Shown here piece after piece: positions 50,864-58,916 of a DNA stretch of 64,000 nt. Source of the stretch: Paenibacillus phyllosphaerae (GTDB taxonomy: Bacteria; Bacillota; Bacilli; Paenibacillales; Paenibacillaceae); contig NZ_JACHXK010000001.1 of NCBI RefSeq assembly GCF_014192105.1, positions 434,001-498,000 on the forward strand. Reading direction: 5' to 3'. The position numbers and the translations under genes were made by a program. Below the pieces are notes generated by a model. That model was not told the DNA's origin. It saw only the letters and a program-made list of their open reading frames with translations, and searched no databases. How positions within the stretch are numbered: position 1 is the first letter of the stretch; each line of letters starts with the position of its first letter.

Positions 50864-51952
50864 TTAGCCGTTACGGCGTTGGAAGTCGGCCATAAAGTCA
50901 GCCAGCGCTTTACAGCTCTCCAGCGGTACGGCGTTGTACGTCGAAGCGCGCAATCCGCCAACGCTGCGATGGCCCTTCAGACCAACAAAACCTTGCTGCT
51001 CCGATTCCTTCACGAACTGCTTCTCCAGCTCTTCCGTATGGATCCGGAACGTGATGTTCATCGTCGAACGGTCAGCCGTCTCCGCGAAGCCTTTGTAGAA
51101 ACCGCCGCTCTGATCGATCGTCTGGTAAATCAGCTGCGTCTTGTCGCGGTTGTATTGCTCGATTGCCGCAACGCCGCCTTTGCCTTGTACCCATTTCAAC
51201 ATCAGGTTGACCAGGTAGACCGAGAAGGATGGCGGTGTGTTATAGAGCGAATTGTTCTTCACATGCGTATCGTAACGCAGCATCGTCGGGATGGTTTTCG
51301 GGCTCTCTTGCACGAGATCCTCACGAACGATCACGATCGTCACGCCGGAAGGTCCGAGATTCTTCTGCGCTCCCGCGTAGATCATGCCGAATTGGCTGAC
51401 GTCTACCGGGCGGCTCAGAATGTCGCTGGACATGTCGCCGATCAGCGGTACATCACCCGTGACAGGGAACGACTTGAATTGCGTGCCTTCGATCGTCTCG
51501 TTCGACGTCACATGAAGATACGCCGCTTGATCCGGAATTTCAATTGTCGACAAATCCGGGATCCGGTTAAACTTGAAAGCTTCGGAACTCGCGGCGATCG
51601 CCGTCTCGCCGATCAGCTTCGCTTCCTTCAGCGCCTTATCCGCCCAGCTGCCAGTCATGACATACGCGCCGACCTTGCCGGCAGGCAGCAGATTCATCGG
51701 AATCATGGCAAACTGCGTGCTAGCTCCGCCTTGGAGGAACAACACTTTGTAGTTGCTCGGAATTTGGTACAATTCGCGAAGCAACGATTGCGTCTCGTCA
51801 TTCACTTGCTCGTACAATGCGCTGCGATGGGACATCTCCATAATCGACATTCCCGCACCTGCATAATCGACAAATTGCTCCTGCGCCTGTTGAAGCACTT
51901 CCAGCGGCAGCGCGGCCGGTCCAGCATTAAAATTGTAAGCCCGTTTCGTCAC
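50864..51952 (-). CDS. serC: SerC, phosphoserine aminotransferase
   Basis: A 362-residue PLP enzyme that converts 3-phosphohydroxypyruvate to phosphoserine with glutamate in serine synthesis. The N-terminus YNFNAGPAALPLEVLQQAQ and MEMSHRS, and the PLP lysine in YAGAQKNLGPSG near residue 196 identify it; the C-terminal GLKGHRSVGGLRASTYNAVP binds the phosphate. The start is GTG with TGGAGTGGG upstream. Single gene. Confidence 0.96.
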   Translation of the reverse strand: MTKRAYNFNAGPAALPLEVLQQAQEQFVDYAGAGMSIMEMSHRSALYEQVNDETQSLLRELYQIPSNYKVLFLQGGASTQFAMIPMNLLPAGKVGAYVMTGSWADKALKEAKLIGETAIAASSEAFKFNRIPDLSTIEIPDQAAYLHVTSNETIEGTQFKSFPVTGDVPLIGDMSSDILSRPVDVSQFGMIYAGAQKNLGPSGVTIVIVREDLVQESPKTIPTMLRYDTHVKNNSLYNTPPSFSVYLVNLMLKWVQGKGGVAAIEQYNRDKTQLIYQTIDQSGGFYKGFAETADRSTMNITFRIHTEELEKQFVKESEQQGFVGLKGHRSVGGLRASTYNAVPLESCKALADFMADFQRRNG

Positions 51953-52139
51953 CGTATCCCACTCCAGTCTTCTTATATCCTATGGCTACTATAGCAAGTT
52001 TACACTAACCCTTCAAGTGTCAAAAAGTCGAACATCCCGATTATCTTGTCAATTTAATATTCGGTTTTTCGTCGGAGAAGTTTGCGGAACCGTGTAATCG
52101 CAACCCTTTTTCGAACGAAATTAGTATTCGCTGCCGATA

Positions 52140-52181
52140 GTGAAATAAAACGAGCTCCCCCGAATCAGGAGAGCTCGTTGA
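52140..52181 (-). terminator. glnA terminator
   Basis: On the minus strand AACGAGCTC pairs with GAGCTCGTT, followed by TTATTTC. Confidence 0.85.
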
Positions 52182-52212
52182 TTGTCCATATAGGATCGTA
52201 TAATACCCGGTA

Positions 52213-53637
52213 TTAGCAGCCGAAGTACAGGCTGTATTCGTGTGGATGAATACGGATTGCCACTGCTTTTGCTTCGCCCCGTTTGATGGATACATAGTTC
52301 TGGATGAAGTCTTCCGTGAATACGCCGCCTTCAGTCAAGAACTCGTAGTCTGCTTCAAGAGCGTCAAGCGCTTCGTCCAGCGTGCCTGGTACGGAACGGA
52401 TTTCTTTCTTCTCTTCGTCGGACAGTTCGTAGATGTTTTTGTCGAAAGGACCATAGCCCAATGCAACTGGATCGATCTTACGCTTAATGCCGTCCAGACC
52501 TGCAAGCAGCATTGCCGCGAACGAGAGGTAAGGGTTAGCTGTGGAGTCCGGAGTACGGAACTCGATACGACAGCCTTTAGGCGTTACAGCAGCGATTGGA
52601 ATACGTACTGCTGCGGAACGGTTACCTTTGGAGAATACGAGGTTAACCGGTGCTTCATAACCTGGAACGAGACGTTTGAACGAGTTCGTCGAAGGGTTAG
52701 TCAGCGCGATCAGTGCCGGTGCATGGTGCAGGATACCGCCGATGTAGTGCATAGCGAGCGGGCTCAGGTTAGCGTAAGCGCCTTTGTCGTAGAACAGCGG
52801 CTCGTCGCCGTTGAAGATCGACATGTGAACGTGCATACCGCTACCGTTGTCGCCGAAGAGCGGTTTAGGCATGAATGTTGCTACTTTGCCGTATTGGCGA
52901 GCAACGTTATGAACGATATATTTGTACAGCATGAGGTTGTCAGCTGTTTTAGTCAGTGTGGAGAAACGGAAGTTGATCTCAGCTTGACCAGCTGTAGCAA
53001 CTTCGTGGTGGTGACGCTCAACGCGAAGACCCGCTTCTTGCATAACGCGAACCATTTCGCTGCGGATATCTTGTTGGGAGTCGAACGGAGCTACAGGTAC
53101 ATAGCCGCCTTTAACGCCGATTTTGAAAGCAAGGTTGCCGCCTTCCTCTTTACGGCCAGTGTTCCAAGCTGCTTCTTCGGAATCAACTTCGAAGTACGAT
53201 TTATTCATTCCGGACTCGTAACGAACGTCGTCGAAGACGAAGAACTCGGATTCAGGTGCGAAGAATGCAGTAGTGCCTACGCCGGATGCTTGCAGAAGCT
53301 CTTCAGCTTTCTGTGCGATCGAACGCGGGTCGCGGTCGTAACGCTCGCCGTCTGGCGTGTGGATATTACACATAACGTTCAGAGTTGGATGATCTGTGAA
53401 AGGATCAACGAATACCGACTCCGTATCTGGCATCATGACCATGTCGGATTGTTCGATACCACGGAAACCTTCGATCGAGGAACCGTCAAATGCTACACCA
53501 TTTACAAACGTATCAGCGTCGACTTCTGTCGCTGGAAGTGTGATGTGGTGCGCGCGACCTGCAAGGTCTACAAAGCGGAAATCGACAAACTGGATGTTGT
53601 TCTCTTGGATTGTGCTCAAAACATTTTGAACTGACAT
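52213..53637 (-). CDS. glnA: Glutamine synthetase type I, long (GSI-beta-like) form
   Basis: A 474-residue glutamine synthetase that joins ammonia and glutamate with ATP. Visible landmarks: the latch VAFDGSSIEGF, metal ligands in FFAPESEFFVF, AEINFRF, GSGMHVHMS, the loop with NRSAAVRIP and the FRTPDSTANPY site. It is longer than the 444 residues of Bacillus-type GSI-alpha. It carries the extra C-terminal part with NIYELSDEE, where the tyrosine lies at the place of the adenylylated tyrosine of GSI-beta. A glnR gene is not adjacent. The ATG follows GGAGGAAATAACCAC. Confidence 0.93.
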   Translation of the reverse strand: MSVQNVLSTIQENNIQFVDFRFVDLAGRAHHITLPATEVDADTFVNGVAFDGSSIEGFRGIEQSDMVMMPDTESVFVDPFTDHPTLNVMCNIHTPDGERYDRDPRSIAQKAEELLQASGVGTTAFFAPESEFFVFDDVRYESGMNKSYFEVDSEEAAWNTGRKEEGGNLAFKIGVKGGYVPVAPFDSQQDIRSEMVRVMQEAGLRVERHHHEVATAGQAEINFRFSTLTKTADNLMLYKYIVHNVARQYGKVATFMPKPLFGDNGSGMHVHMSIFNGDEPLFYDKGAYANLSPLAMHYIGGILHHAPALIALTNPSTNSFKRLVPGYEAPVNLVFSKGNRSAAVRIPIAAVTPKGCRIEFRTPDSTANPYLSFAAMLLAGLDGIKRKIDPVALGYGPFDKNIYELSDEEKKEIRSVPGTLDEALDALEADYEFLTEGGVFTEDFIQNYVSIKRGEAKAVAIRIHPHEYSLYFGC

Positions 53638-53674
53638 GTGGTTATTTCCTCCATTTCCGAACATTAGCGATGTG

Positions 53675-53693
53675 TTGAACGTTGAACGTTCAA
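53675..53693 (-). promoter_or_regulatory. 19-bp palindrome in the glnA leader
   Basis: TTGAACGTT-G-AACGTTCAA is a perfect inverted repeat located 18-45 bases downstream of the glnA promoter -10. It does not fit the GlnR/TnrA pattern, so it may bind another regulator. Confidence 0.45.
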
Positions 53694-53717
53694 GTTTTGC
53701 ACTAAACTATGATTGTT

Positions 53718-53747
53718 ATTATAGAATTCTGAACAAACAATCGTCAA
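53718..53747 (-). promoter_or_regulatory. glnA promoter
   Basis: On the minus strand TTGACG (53742-53747), 18 bases, TATAAT (53718-53723), about 80 bases before the start codon. Confidence 0.75.
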
Positions 53748-53775
53748 TAGCCATGTAAGGTATTTTTTGTAGAAG

Positions 53776-53792
53776 TGTTAGCTATCTTCACA
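53776..53792 (-). promoter_or_regulatory. GlnR/TnrA box upstream of glnA
   Basis: TGTTA-N7-TCACA fits the consensus TGTNA-N7-TNACA exactly. It lies about 30 bases upstream of the -35 element, a place that allows nitrogen-dependent control of glnA. Confidence 0.65.
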
Positions 53793-53827
53793 CATTTGTT
53801 ATAATGCCTTTTTTGTTAAGGGTTCAC

Positions 53828-53880
53828 AAAAATAAGAAGCTGCCCGCCCTGCCTGTCAGGGATCGAACAGCTTCCTTATT
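53828..53880 (-). terminator. Terminator of the DAHP synthase gene
   Basis: On the minus strand AATAAG-AAGCTG type arms (53831-53842 with 53868-53880) pair around an inner CCCTG/CAGGG stem, followed by TTTTTG. Confidence 0.82.
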
Positions 53881-53907
53881 AAAGTTCTATGTGAGGCAGT
53901 TTGCCGA

Positions 53908-54969
53908 TTACTTCGTCCAGACGGCGAACGCTTCAGCTGGCGCCTTCGGCGTCTCGAAACGTCTGCCAACCAAGGCCCCCAGTTGTTCCAGCTCTTTAAG
54001 CAAGTTGGCAAACTGATCCGGGAACAACGATTGTACGCCGTCGCCCGTCATGGAATTGTCCGGATCGGTATGCATCTCAATAATCAGACCGTTGGCGCCG
54101 GCGGCTACCGATGCTTTGGACATCGGCTCTACCAATTCGCGGCGCCCGGTGCCGTGGCTAGGATCAGAGATTACCGGCAGATGGCTAAGTTGCTGGAGTA
54201 CAGGGATCGCTGCAAGATCGAGCGTGTTCCGCGTGTAAGATTCGAACGTTCGGATTCCGCGCTCGCATAACATGACATTCGGATTGCCGCCGGCAAGGAT
54301 GTATTCCGCCGCATTGAGGAATTCGTCGTAGGTCGAGCTGAATCCGCGCTTCAGGAGAACCGGCGTTTGGATCGTGCCGAGCTTGCGGAGCAGATCAAAG
54401 TTCTGCATATTCCGCGTGCCGACCTGTAGAATATCGGCGTATTCCGCGCACACATCGACATATTCCGGGGTCATGACTTCCGTGATCGTGAGCAGGCCGT
54501 GCTTGCGTCCTGCCTCCGCCATCATAACAAGCCCTTCAACGCCTACCCCTTGGAAGCTGTACGGCCCCGTACGAGGCTTAAATGCGCCGCCCCGCAGTAC
54601 TTGACCGCCAGCAGCCTTAACTAGCCGCGCAATCTCGTCAATCTGCTCTGGCGATTCCACCGCGCATGGCCCGCCCATGATGACAAGGTTATCTCCGCCG
54701 ATCTTAACGCCTTTAATATCGATAATCGTATCGTCCGGATGGAAATCGCGGCTCGCGAGCTTATACGATTTGGAAATCTTGATGACATTCTCCACGCCCT
54801 TCATCTGGCGCAGATGCTCGGCAAGCGTCGGCTCTACCTTCCCGATAATACCGATCACGGTACGGTCCGTCCCGCGAGACACATGTGCTTGAACGCCCGA
54901 CTTCTCAATCTCATGTACGATCTGTCCGATTCTTTCTTCCGAAATGCTTGTATTCGTCACTACGATCAT
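53908..54969 (-). CDS. aroF: DAHP synthase, type I-beta with N-terminal regulatory domain
   Basis: A 353-residue 3-deoxy-7-phosphoheptulonate synthase, the first step of aromatic amino-acid synthesis. Residues 1-70 form the ferredoxin/ACT-like N-terminal domain that gives feedback control in this group. The catalytic barrel shows the metal cysteine in MGGPCAVESP, GGAFKPRTGPYSFQG, and DPSHGTGRR. The ATG at 54969 follows AAAAAGGAG; an ATG three codons upstream lacks spacing. The leader holds short AAAAGC repeats (see finding). Confidence 0.95.
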   Translation of the reverse strand: MIVVTNTSISEERIGQIVHEIEKSGVQAHVSRGTDRTVIGIIGKVEPTLAEHLRQMKGVENVIKISKSYKLASRDFHPDDTIIDIKGVKIGGDNLVIMGGPCAVESPEQIDEIARLVKAAGGQVLRGGAFKPRTGPYSFQGVGVEGLVMMAEAGRKHGLLTITEVMTPEYVDVCAEYADILQVGTRNMQNFDLLRKLGTIQTPVLLKRGFSSTYDEFLNAAEYILAGGNPNVMLCERGIRTFESYTRNTLDLAAIPVLQQLSHLPVISDPSHGTGRRELVEPMSKASVAAGANGLIIEMHTDPDNSMTGDGVQSLFPDQFANLLKELEQLGALVGRRFETPKAPAEAFAVWTK

Positions 54970-55049
54970 AGTGGACAACTCCTTTTTCGCTTCAACGCTT
55001 ATATGCTTTTAAGCTTTTACGCTTTTATCCGTTAAAGCAATTATAACGA

Positions 55050-55081
55050 GAAGAATCGGTCCCGTCAAGAGACCGATTCCA
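55050..55081 (-). terminator. Terminator after the DUF2062 gene
   Basis: On the minus strand AATCGGTC pairs with GACCGATT around CTTGACGGG, followed by CTTCTCGTT. Confidence 0.7.
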
Positions 55082-55082
55082 T

Positions 55083-55604
55083 TTATTCTGTAGCAGGCGT
55101 CCGGTTCCCGTGCGCATCGAACATGCTGCGCCGGATTCTGCGCTTCTCTCTTCTTTTGTCCGCGACATACCGAATGCTGTATTTGATCGGAAAGTAGAAG
55201 ATGAACCCGAGTACGATTCCGTCAATGATACCGCCAACGATGAGCTTTAAGTTGACCAAGAGGATATGATTCAGCCAATCCGGTGCGAATGACAGATGGA
55301 TCTTCATATGGTCCGGCAGCACCCATCCGCCAACCCGGCTATTGATGAAGGCCACCGGGATAAAGATGATTTTGCCCACCACGAATCCGATCAAAGCGCC
55401 GGCCAAGCTGCCATTCAGCCAATAGATTAACGGGAAGATCAGGAAGAACGCAAGCCCGTATGTCGGCAGCGTAAACATCTCGATCGCCATGCCGATAGAG
55501 AAGCCCAGCGCGACGAAGGAGGGTCCACCCGGCGCGCGCATCAGTTCCGTATACTTCAGTTTGATCCACCGTTTCAAGGAGCGCGGCTTCTTCTGCTTGT
55601 TCAT
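55083..55604 (-). CDS. DUF2062 membrane protein
   Basis: A 173-residue protein with three or four hydrophobic segments, the layout of DUF2062. Family-type segments are APGGPSFVALGFSIGMAIEMFTLPTYG and FFLIFPLIYWLNGSLAGALIG; the C-terminus is basic. Function unknown. It lies 17 bases after ispH in the same direction, so it is probably cotranscribed. Start supported by AAGGGGCGC. Confidence 0.88.
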   Translation of the reverse strand: MNKQKKPRSLKRWIKLKYTELMRAPGGPSFVALGFSIGMAIEMFTLPTYGLAFFLIFPLIYWLNGSLAGALIGFVVGKIIFIPVAFINSRVGGWVLPDHMKIHLSFAPDWLNHILLVNLKLIVGGIIDGIVLGFIFYFPIKYSIRYVADKRREKRRIRRSMFDAHGNRTPATE

Positions 55605-55620
55605 GAGGTGCGCCCCTTCC

Positions 55621-56571
55621 CTAAACGGTCGATTTCGTTCGAAGTGTGGGAAGCAGCTTGTTCATATTGACCGTTCTCTTGATTTCCCACGTCTCAGGGT
55701 TCGCCTCATCGAACAGCTCGAGATAGCTGATCACTTCTTTGGTGATCGGCGTCGGCGTAGAAGCTCCGGAGGTGACAGCAACGCGCTGTTTGCCCTTCAG
55801 CCACTCAATATCGATCTCCGATACGTCGGACACCCGGTATGCCGGTACGCCCGCGATCTCCTCCGACACTTGCGCCAGACGATTGGAGTTGTTGCTCCGC
55901 GGGTCGCCGACCACGATGACCAATTCGGCCTGGCCGGCTTGGCCGGCTACTGCCTCTTGGCGGACCTGGGTTGCCATACAAATTTCATTGTGAATCTCGG
56001 CGTGCGGGAACTTCTCCTGCAGCCGTTGCATCAGATGGCGGATATCCCACTGGGACATCGTCGTCTGGTTCGTTATAATAATCCGCTGCGAGTCCAGGGA
56101 AAGCCGTGCGACCTCGTCCTCGCGCTCAATGAGATGCACACGATCCGGCGCGACGCCGATTGCGCCTTCCGGCTCCGGATGCCCCTTCTTGCCGATATAG
56201 ATGATATCATAGCCTTCAGCGACTTTCTCCCGGATCAGATCATGCGTCTTCGTCACATCCGGACAAGTAGCATCGACTACGGTAAGCCCCTTCTCCTTGG
56301 CGCGGCGGCGCACCTCGGGAGAGACACCGTGAGCCGTGAAGATAACCGTACCTTGATCAATCTGTTCCAGAATCTCCATCCGATTCTCGCCATCGAGCGT
56401 AATGACGCCTTCTTGCTTGAACGCTTCCGTGACATGGGAATTATGAACGATCATACCTAAGATATAAATAGGTCTAGGGAAATCCGTATTCTTCACCGTC
56501 TGGAGTGTAAGCACCATGGCATCAACGACGCCATAGCAGTACCCGCGCGGCGATATTTTGACAATCTCCAT
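55621..56571 (-). CDS. ispH: IspH (LytB), 4-hydroxy-3-methylbut-2-enyl diphosphate reductase
   Basis: A 316-residue [4Fe-4S] enzyme, the last step of the MEP isoprenoid pathway. The three cluster cysteines are seen in RGYCYGV (residue 12), DATCPDV (about residue 96) and NEICMAT (about residue 195); the catalytic glutamate lies in VTEAFK and the TSGASTP motif is near residue 225. The ATG follows GCAGGTGC. A perfect TATAAT overlaps the stop codon of the histidine kinase gene just upstream. Confidence 0.96.
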   Translation of the reverse strand: MEIVKISPRGYCYGVVDAMVLTLQTVKNTDFPRPIYILGMIVHNSHVTEAFKQEGVITLDGENRMEILEQIDQGTVIFTAHGVSPEVRRRAKEKGLTVVDATCPDVTKTHDLIREKVAEGYDIIYIGKKGHPEPEGAIGVAPDRVHLIEREDEVARLSLDSQRIIITNQTTMSQWDIRHLMQRLQEKFPHAEIHNEICMATQVRQEAVAGQAGQAELVIVVGDPRSNNSNRLAQVSEEIAGVPAYRVSDVSEIDIEWLKGKQRVAVTSGASTPTPITKEVISYLELFDEANPETWEIKRTVNMNKLLPTLRTKSTV

Positions 56572-56615
56572 CTATAAGCACCTGCTTTCTTTCAAGCCAA
56601 CCTCAAACTTCTTCT

Positions 56616-56644
56616 ATTATACCTGAATCGGCTTGTCGAGAAAA
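56616..56644 (-). promoter_or_regulatory. Possible ispH promoter
   Basis: On the minus strand TTTTCT (56639-56644), 17 bases, TATAAT (56616-56621). The -35 is weak. It sits at the very end of the kinase gene. Confidence 0.45.
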
Positions 56645-58086
56645 GCAACTGGCAGCCAAACTGTAAATGTGGTACCTTCTCCCTCGCGCGTCGATACTTC
56701 CACGGACCCATTATGCTCGTCGATAATCCATTTGGCGATCGACAGACCAAGCCCGGTGCCGCTCGTCTTGCCGCGGGATTCGTCAGCACGGTAGAAGCGG
56801 TCGAAGATGTGCGGAATTTCGCTGCTGTTCATGCCGATCCCGGTATCTTTGATGACGACGCCCGCCTGGCCATCTGCCTTCACCGCATAGAAATCGACGT
56901 AGCCGGATGATGTATACTTGAAGGCATTCTCCACGAATATGAAAAAGAGCTGGCGGATATAGTCCGCATTCGCGAGCACTTCCACGCCATCGAGCGCGGA
57001 CAAATCGCCAATGCGCCATTCGGCTGACCTTGGCAGCATCTGCGCACGCCGGGCAACATCCTCCACGAGCGGCTGCAGCGGCTGCACTTCCTTCTCCATC
57101 ACTTGGCCGGCATCGGCGCGGGCAAGCGACAACAGATCGTTCACCAGGCGTGACATTCGTTTGGACTCGCCCGCAATATCGAGCATCGCTTCGCGCGTCA
57201 GCTCGGCGTGCGAAGCGGAGATCGTCGTGAGCGCCGTGCTTTCTTTGGAGCCTGCGGATTCAAGGGCAGGCAACCACATTTTCTCAAGCAGCTCAATATT
57301 GCCTCGGATCGTCGTCAGCGGCGTCCGCAATTCATGCGAGGCATCGGATACGAATCTGCGCTGAGCGTTATACGCTTCATCGAGCTCATTGTACGTCGTC
57401 TCGATCCGCTCCAGCATGCCGTTGAGCGTATCGGTCAGCCTGCCCAGCTCGTCGTTCGGCTTGCCACGCTCGATCCGGACGCTCAAGTTCGAGCCGTCCT
57501 GAACGCGGTTGGCCGCTTGAATGATTCCCTTAAGCGGACGAAGCGCTTGCCTTGCAATGAACAGCCCCGTCGTAAAGGTAAGGAGCACGACCGCGACCGA
57601 AGAGAAGATGAGGATCGTCCGCAGGTCGTACAAATATTGATCCTCGCGGCCCGTATATGCTGCGCTTTGAATCAGCGCGACCACTTCGCCGTTTAGCTCC
57701 ACCGGTACTTGATAAGCAAGGAAATTATATTTGTCCACGCGCATCGTGACGAACCCTTCCGTTAAGTTCGCGGATTTCTCCGGATAAGGAAGCTGCATAT
57801 TCATATCAATCAAGTTGTTGGATTGGGCAAACCTACCGTTGGCGTAATCCACAACCTGCATATAGACGTTCCGCTCGATGCGCCCTGCGCCGAGTGCAAA
57901 CTGCAAATTAGACGGGTCGCCGCCCGGCGCATACACCTTGACCTGCTTGTAACCGGCCTGCAGCTGCTCCTTCATATCGCGGTATGTGTTGTAGTTGACG
58001 AATGTATAAATGCTGACCCCGAGGATGAGCAGCGTCACCGCAAGGAGCGTCGAATACCAAAGGGTAAGCTTCAGCCGGATCGACAT
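56617..58086 (-). CDS. Sensor histidine kinase (CssS/MprB-like)
   Basis: A 489-residue kinase with transmembrane helices at about 10-30 and 170-190 around an extracellular sensor domain. A HAMP domain follows (GLFIARQALRPLKGIIQAANRVQDG), then HisKA with the phospho-acceptor in RRFVSDASHELRTPLT (about residue 250), and the ATPase boxes NAFKYT, DTGIGM and GTGLGLSI. It is five bases after its regulator gene. Next to an HtrA protease gene, the pair resembles CssRS-htrA of Bacillus and MprAB-pepD of Mycobacterium, which sense misfolded secreted proteins. Confidence 0.93.
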   Translation of the reverse strand: MSIRLKLTLWYSTLLAVTLLILGVSIYTFVNYNTYRDMKEQLQAGYKQVKVYAPGGDPSNLQFALGAGRIERNVYMQVVDYANGRFAQSNNLIDMNMQLPYPEKSANLTEGFVTMRVDKYNFLAYQVPVELNGEVVALIQSAAYTGREDQYLYDLRTILIFSSVAVVLLTFTTGLFIARQALRPLKGIIQAANRVQDGSNLSVRIERGKPNDELGRLTDTLNGMLERIETTYNELDEAYNAQRRFVSDASHELRTPLTTIRGNIELLEKMWLPALESAGSKESTALTTISASHAELTREAMLDIAGESKRMSRLVNDLLSLARADAGQVMEKEVQPLQPLVEDVARRAQMLPRSAEWRIGDLSALDGVEVLANADYIRQLFFIFVENAFKYTSSGYVDFYAVKADGQAGVVIKDTGIGMNSSEIPHIFDRFYRADESRGKTSGTGLGLSIAKWIIDEHNGSVEVSTREGEGTTFTVWLPVAFLDKPIQV

Positions 58087-58091
58087 TGTTG

Positions 58092-58781
58092 TCAGTTCTC
58101 CCCTCGCAGCACATAACCCGTGCCGCGCACCGTTTGTATAACCCGCTTCGTTCCGCCTTCCTCCGTTTTTTGGCGGAGCATGGCGATATATACTTCAAGC
58201 ACGTTCGATTCCCCGCTGTAATCGTAACCCCAGATTTTGTCCATGATGGAATCCCGGGTCAGCACGCGGCGCGGATTCTGCATGAACAGGTGGAGCAGAT
58301 CGAATTCCTTCGCCGTTAGTTCAATGCGCTTGCCGCCGCGGATCGCTTCACGCGAATCCAAGTCCAAGGTCAGATCCTCGTACACGATCCGGTTCGATTC
58401 CTCCTCCATCTTGTCCGCTTTGCGACGAAGCAGGGCACGCACGCGCGCCAGCAGTTCCTCCAGCGCGAAGGGCTTGACCAAATAATCGTCAGCGCCAAGA
58501 TCAAGACCCTTGACCCGGTCCTGAATGTCATCCTTCGCCGTCAGCATCAGTACCGGAACCGCGCTGCCGCCTTCGCGCACGCGGCGGACCACCTCCCACC
58601 CGTCGACATGCGGCATCATCACATCGCATACGAGCAGATCCGGATCGCTCGCGAGCATCGTCTTCAATCCTTCGAGCCCGTTGTTCGCCGTCGTTACCTC
58701 ATAGCCCTCGAAAGCCAAGGAACGTCTCAGCATCGAGGTGATTTTGTCATCGTCATCAATTACTAGTACATGCGGTCTCAT
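58092..58781 (-). CDS. OmpR-family response regulator (CssR/MprA-like)
   Basis: A 229-residue regulator. Receiver: VLVIDDDD, the phospho-acceptor D53 in LLVCDVMMP, and the lysine in LVKPF. The C-terminal winged helix is complete (LTAKEFDLLHLFMQNPRRVLTRDSIMDKIWGY, EVYIAMLRQKTEEGG, TVRGTGYVL). First gene of the pair with the kinase. It may control the htrA-like gene lying 135 bases upstream in the same direction. Confidence 0.94.
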   Translation of the reverse strand: MRPHVLVIDDDDKITSMLRRSLAFEGYEVTTANNGLEGLKTMLASDPDLLVCDVMMPHVDGWEVVRRVREGGSAVPVLMLTAKDDIQDRVKGLDLGADDYLVKPFALEELLARVRALLRRKADKMEEESNRIVYEDLTLDLDSREAIRGGKRIELTAKEFDLLHLFMQNPRRVLTRDSIMDKIWGYDYSGESNVLEVYIAMLRQKTEEGGTKRVIQTVRGTGYVLRGEN

Positions 58782-58872
58782 AGCCGAACCCCCACTTTAT
58801 CATCGTCATATTTCTCTTATTATAGCGTAATCCAGCCGTTTGCGAATAAGCGCAAAACGAATATAGACAGGC

Positions 58873-58903
58873 GAAGGCGCAGGCAGATGCTGCCTGCGCC
58901 TCT
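58873..58903 (-). terminator. Hairpin after the HtrA-like gene
   Basis: AGGCGCAGGCA (58875-58885) pairs with TGCCTGCGCCT (58891-58901). The T-run is poor, so some read-through into the regulator-kinase pair is possible. Confidence 0.65.
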
Positions 58904-58916
58904 TACGACCTAGCCG

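Noticed and set aside
52240-53634. A 464-codon open frame antisense to glnA
   Set aside because: Long antisense frames are common over conserved genes with this codon use; no ribosome site and an odd, cysteine- and valine-rich composition.
54970-55080. T-box or attenuator before the DAHP synthase gene
   Set aside because: The leader is short and lacks the conserved T-box sequence or an antiterminator pair.
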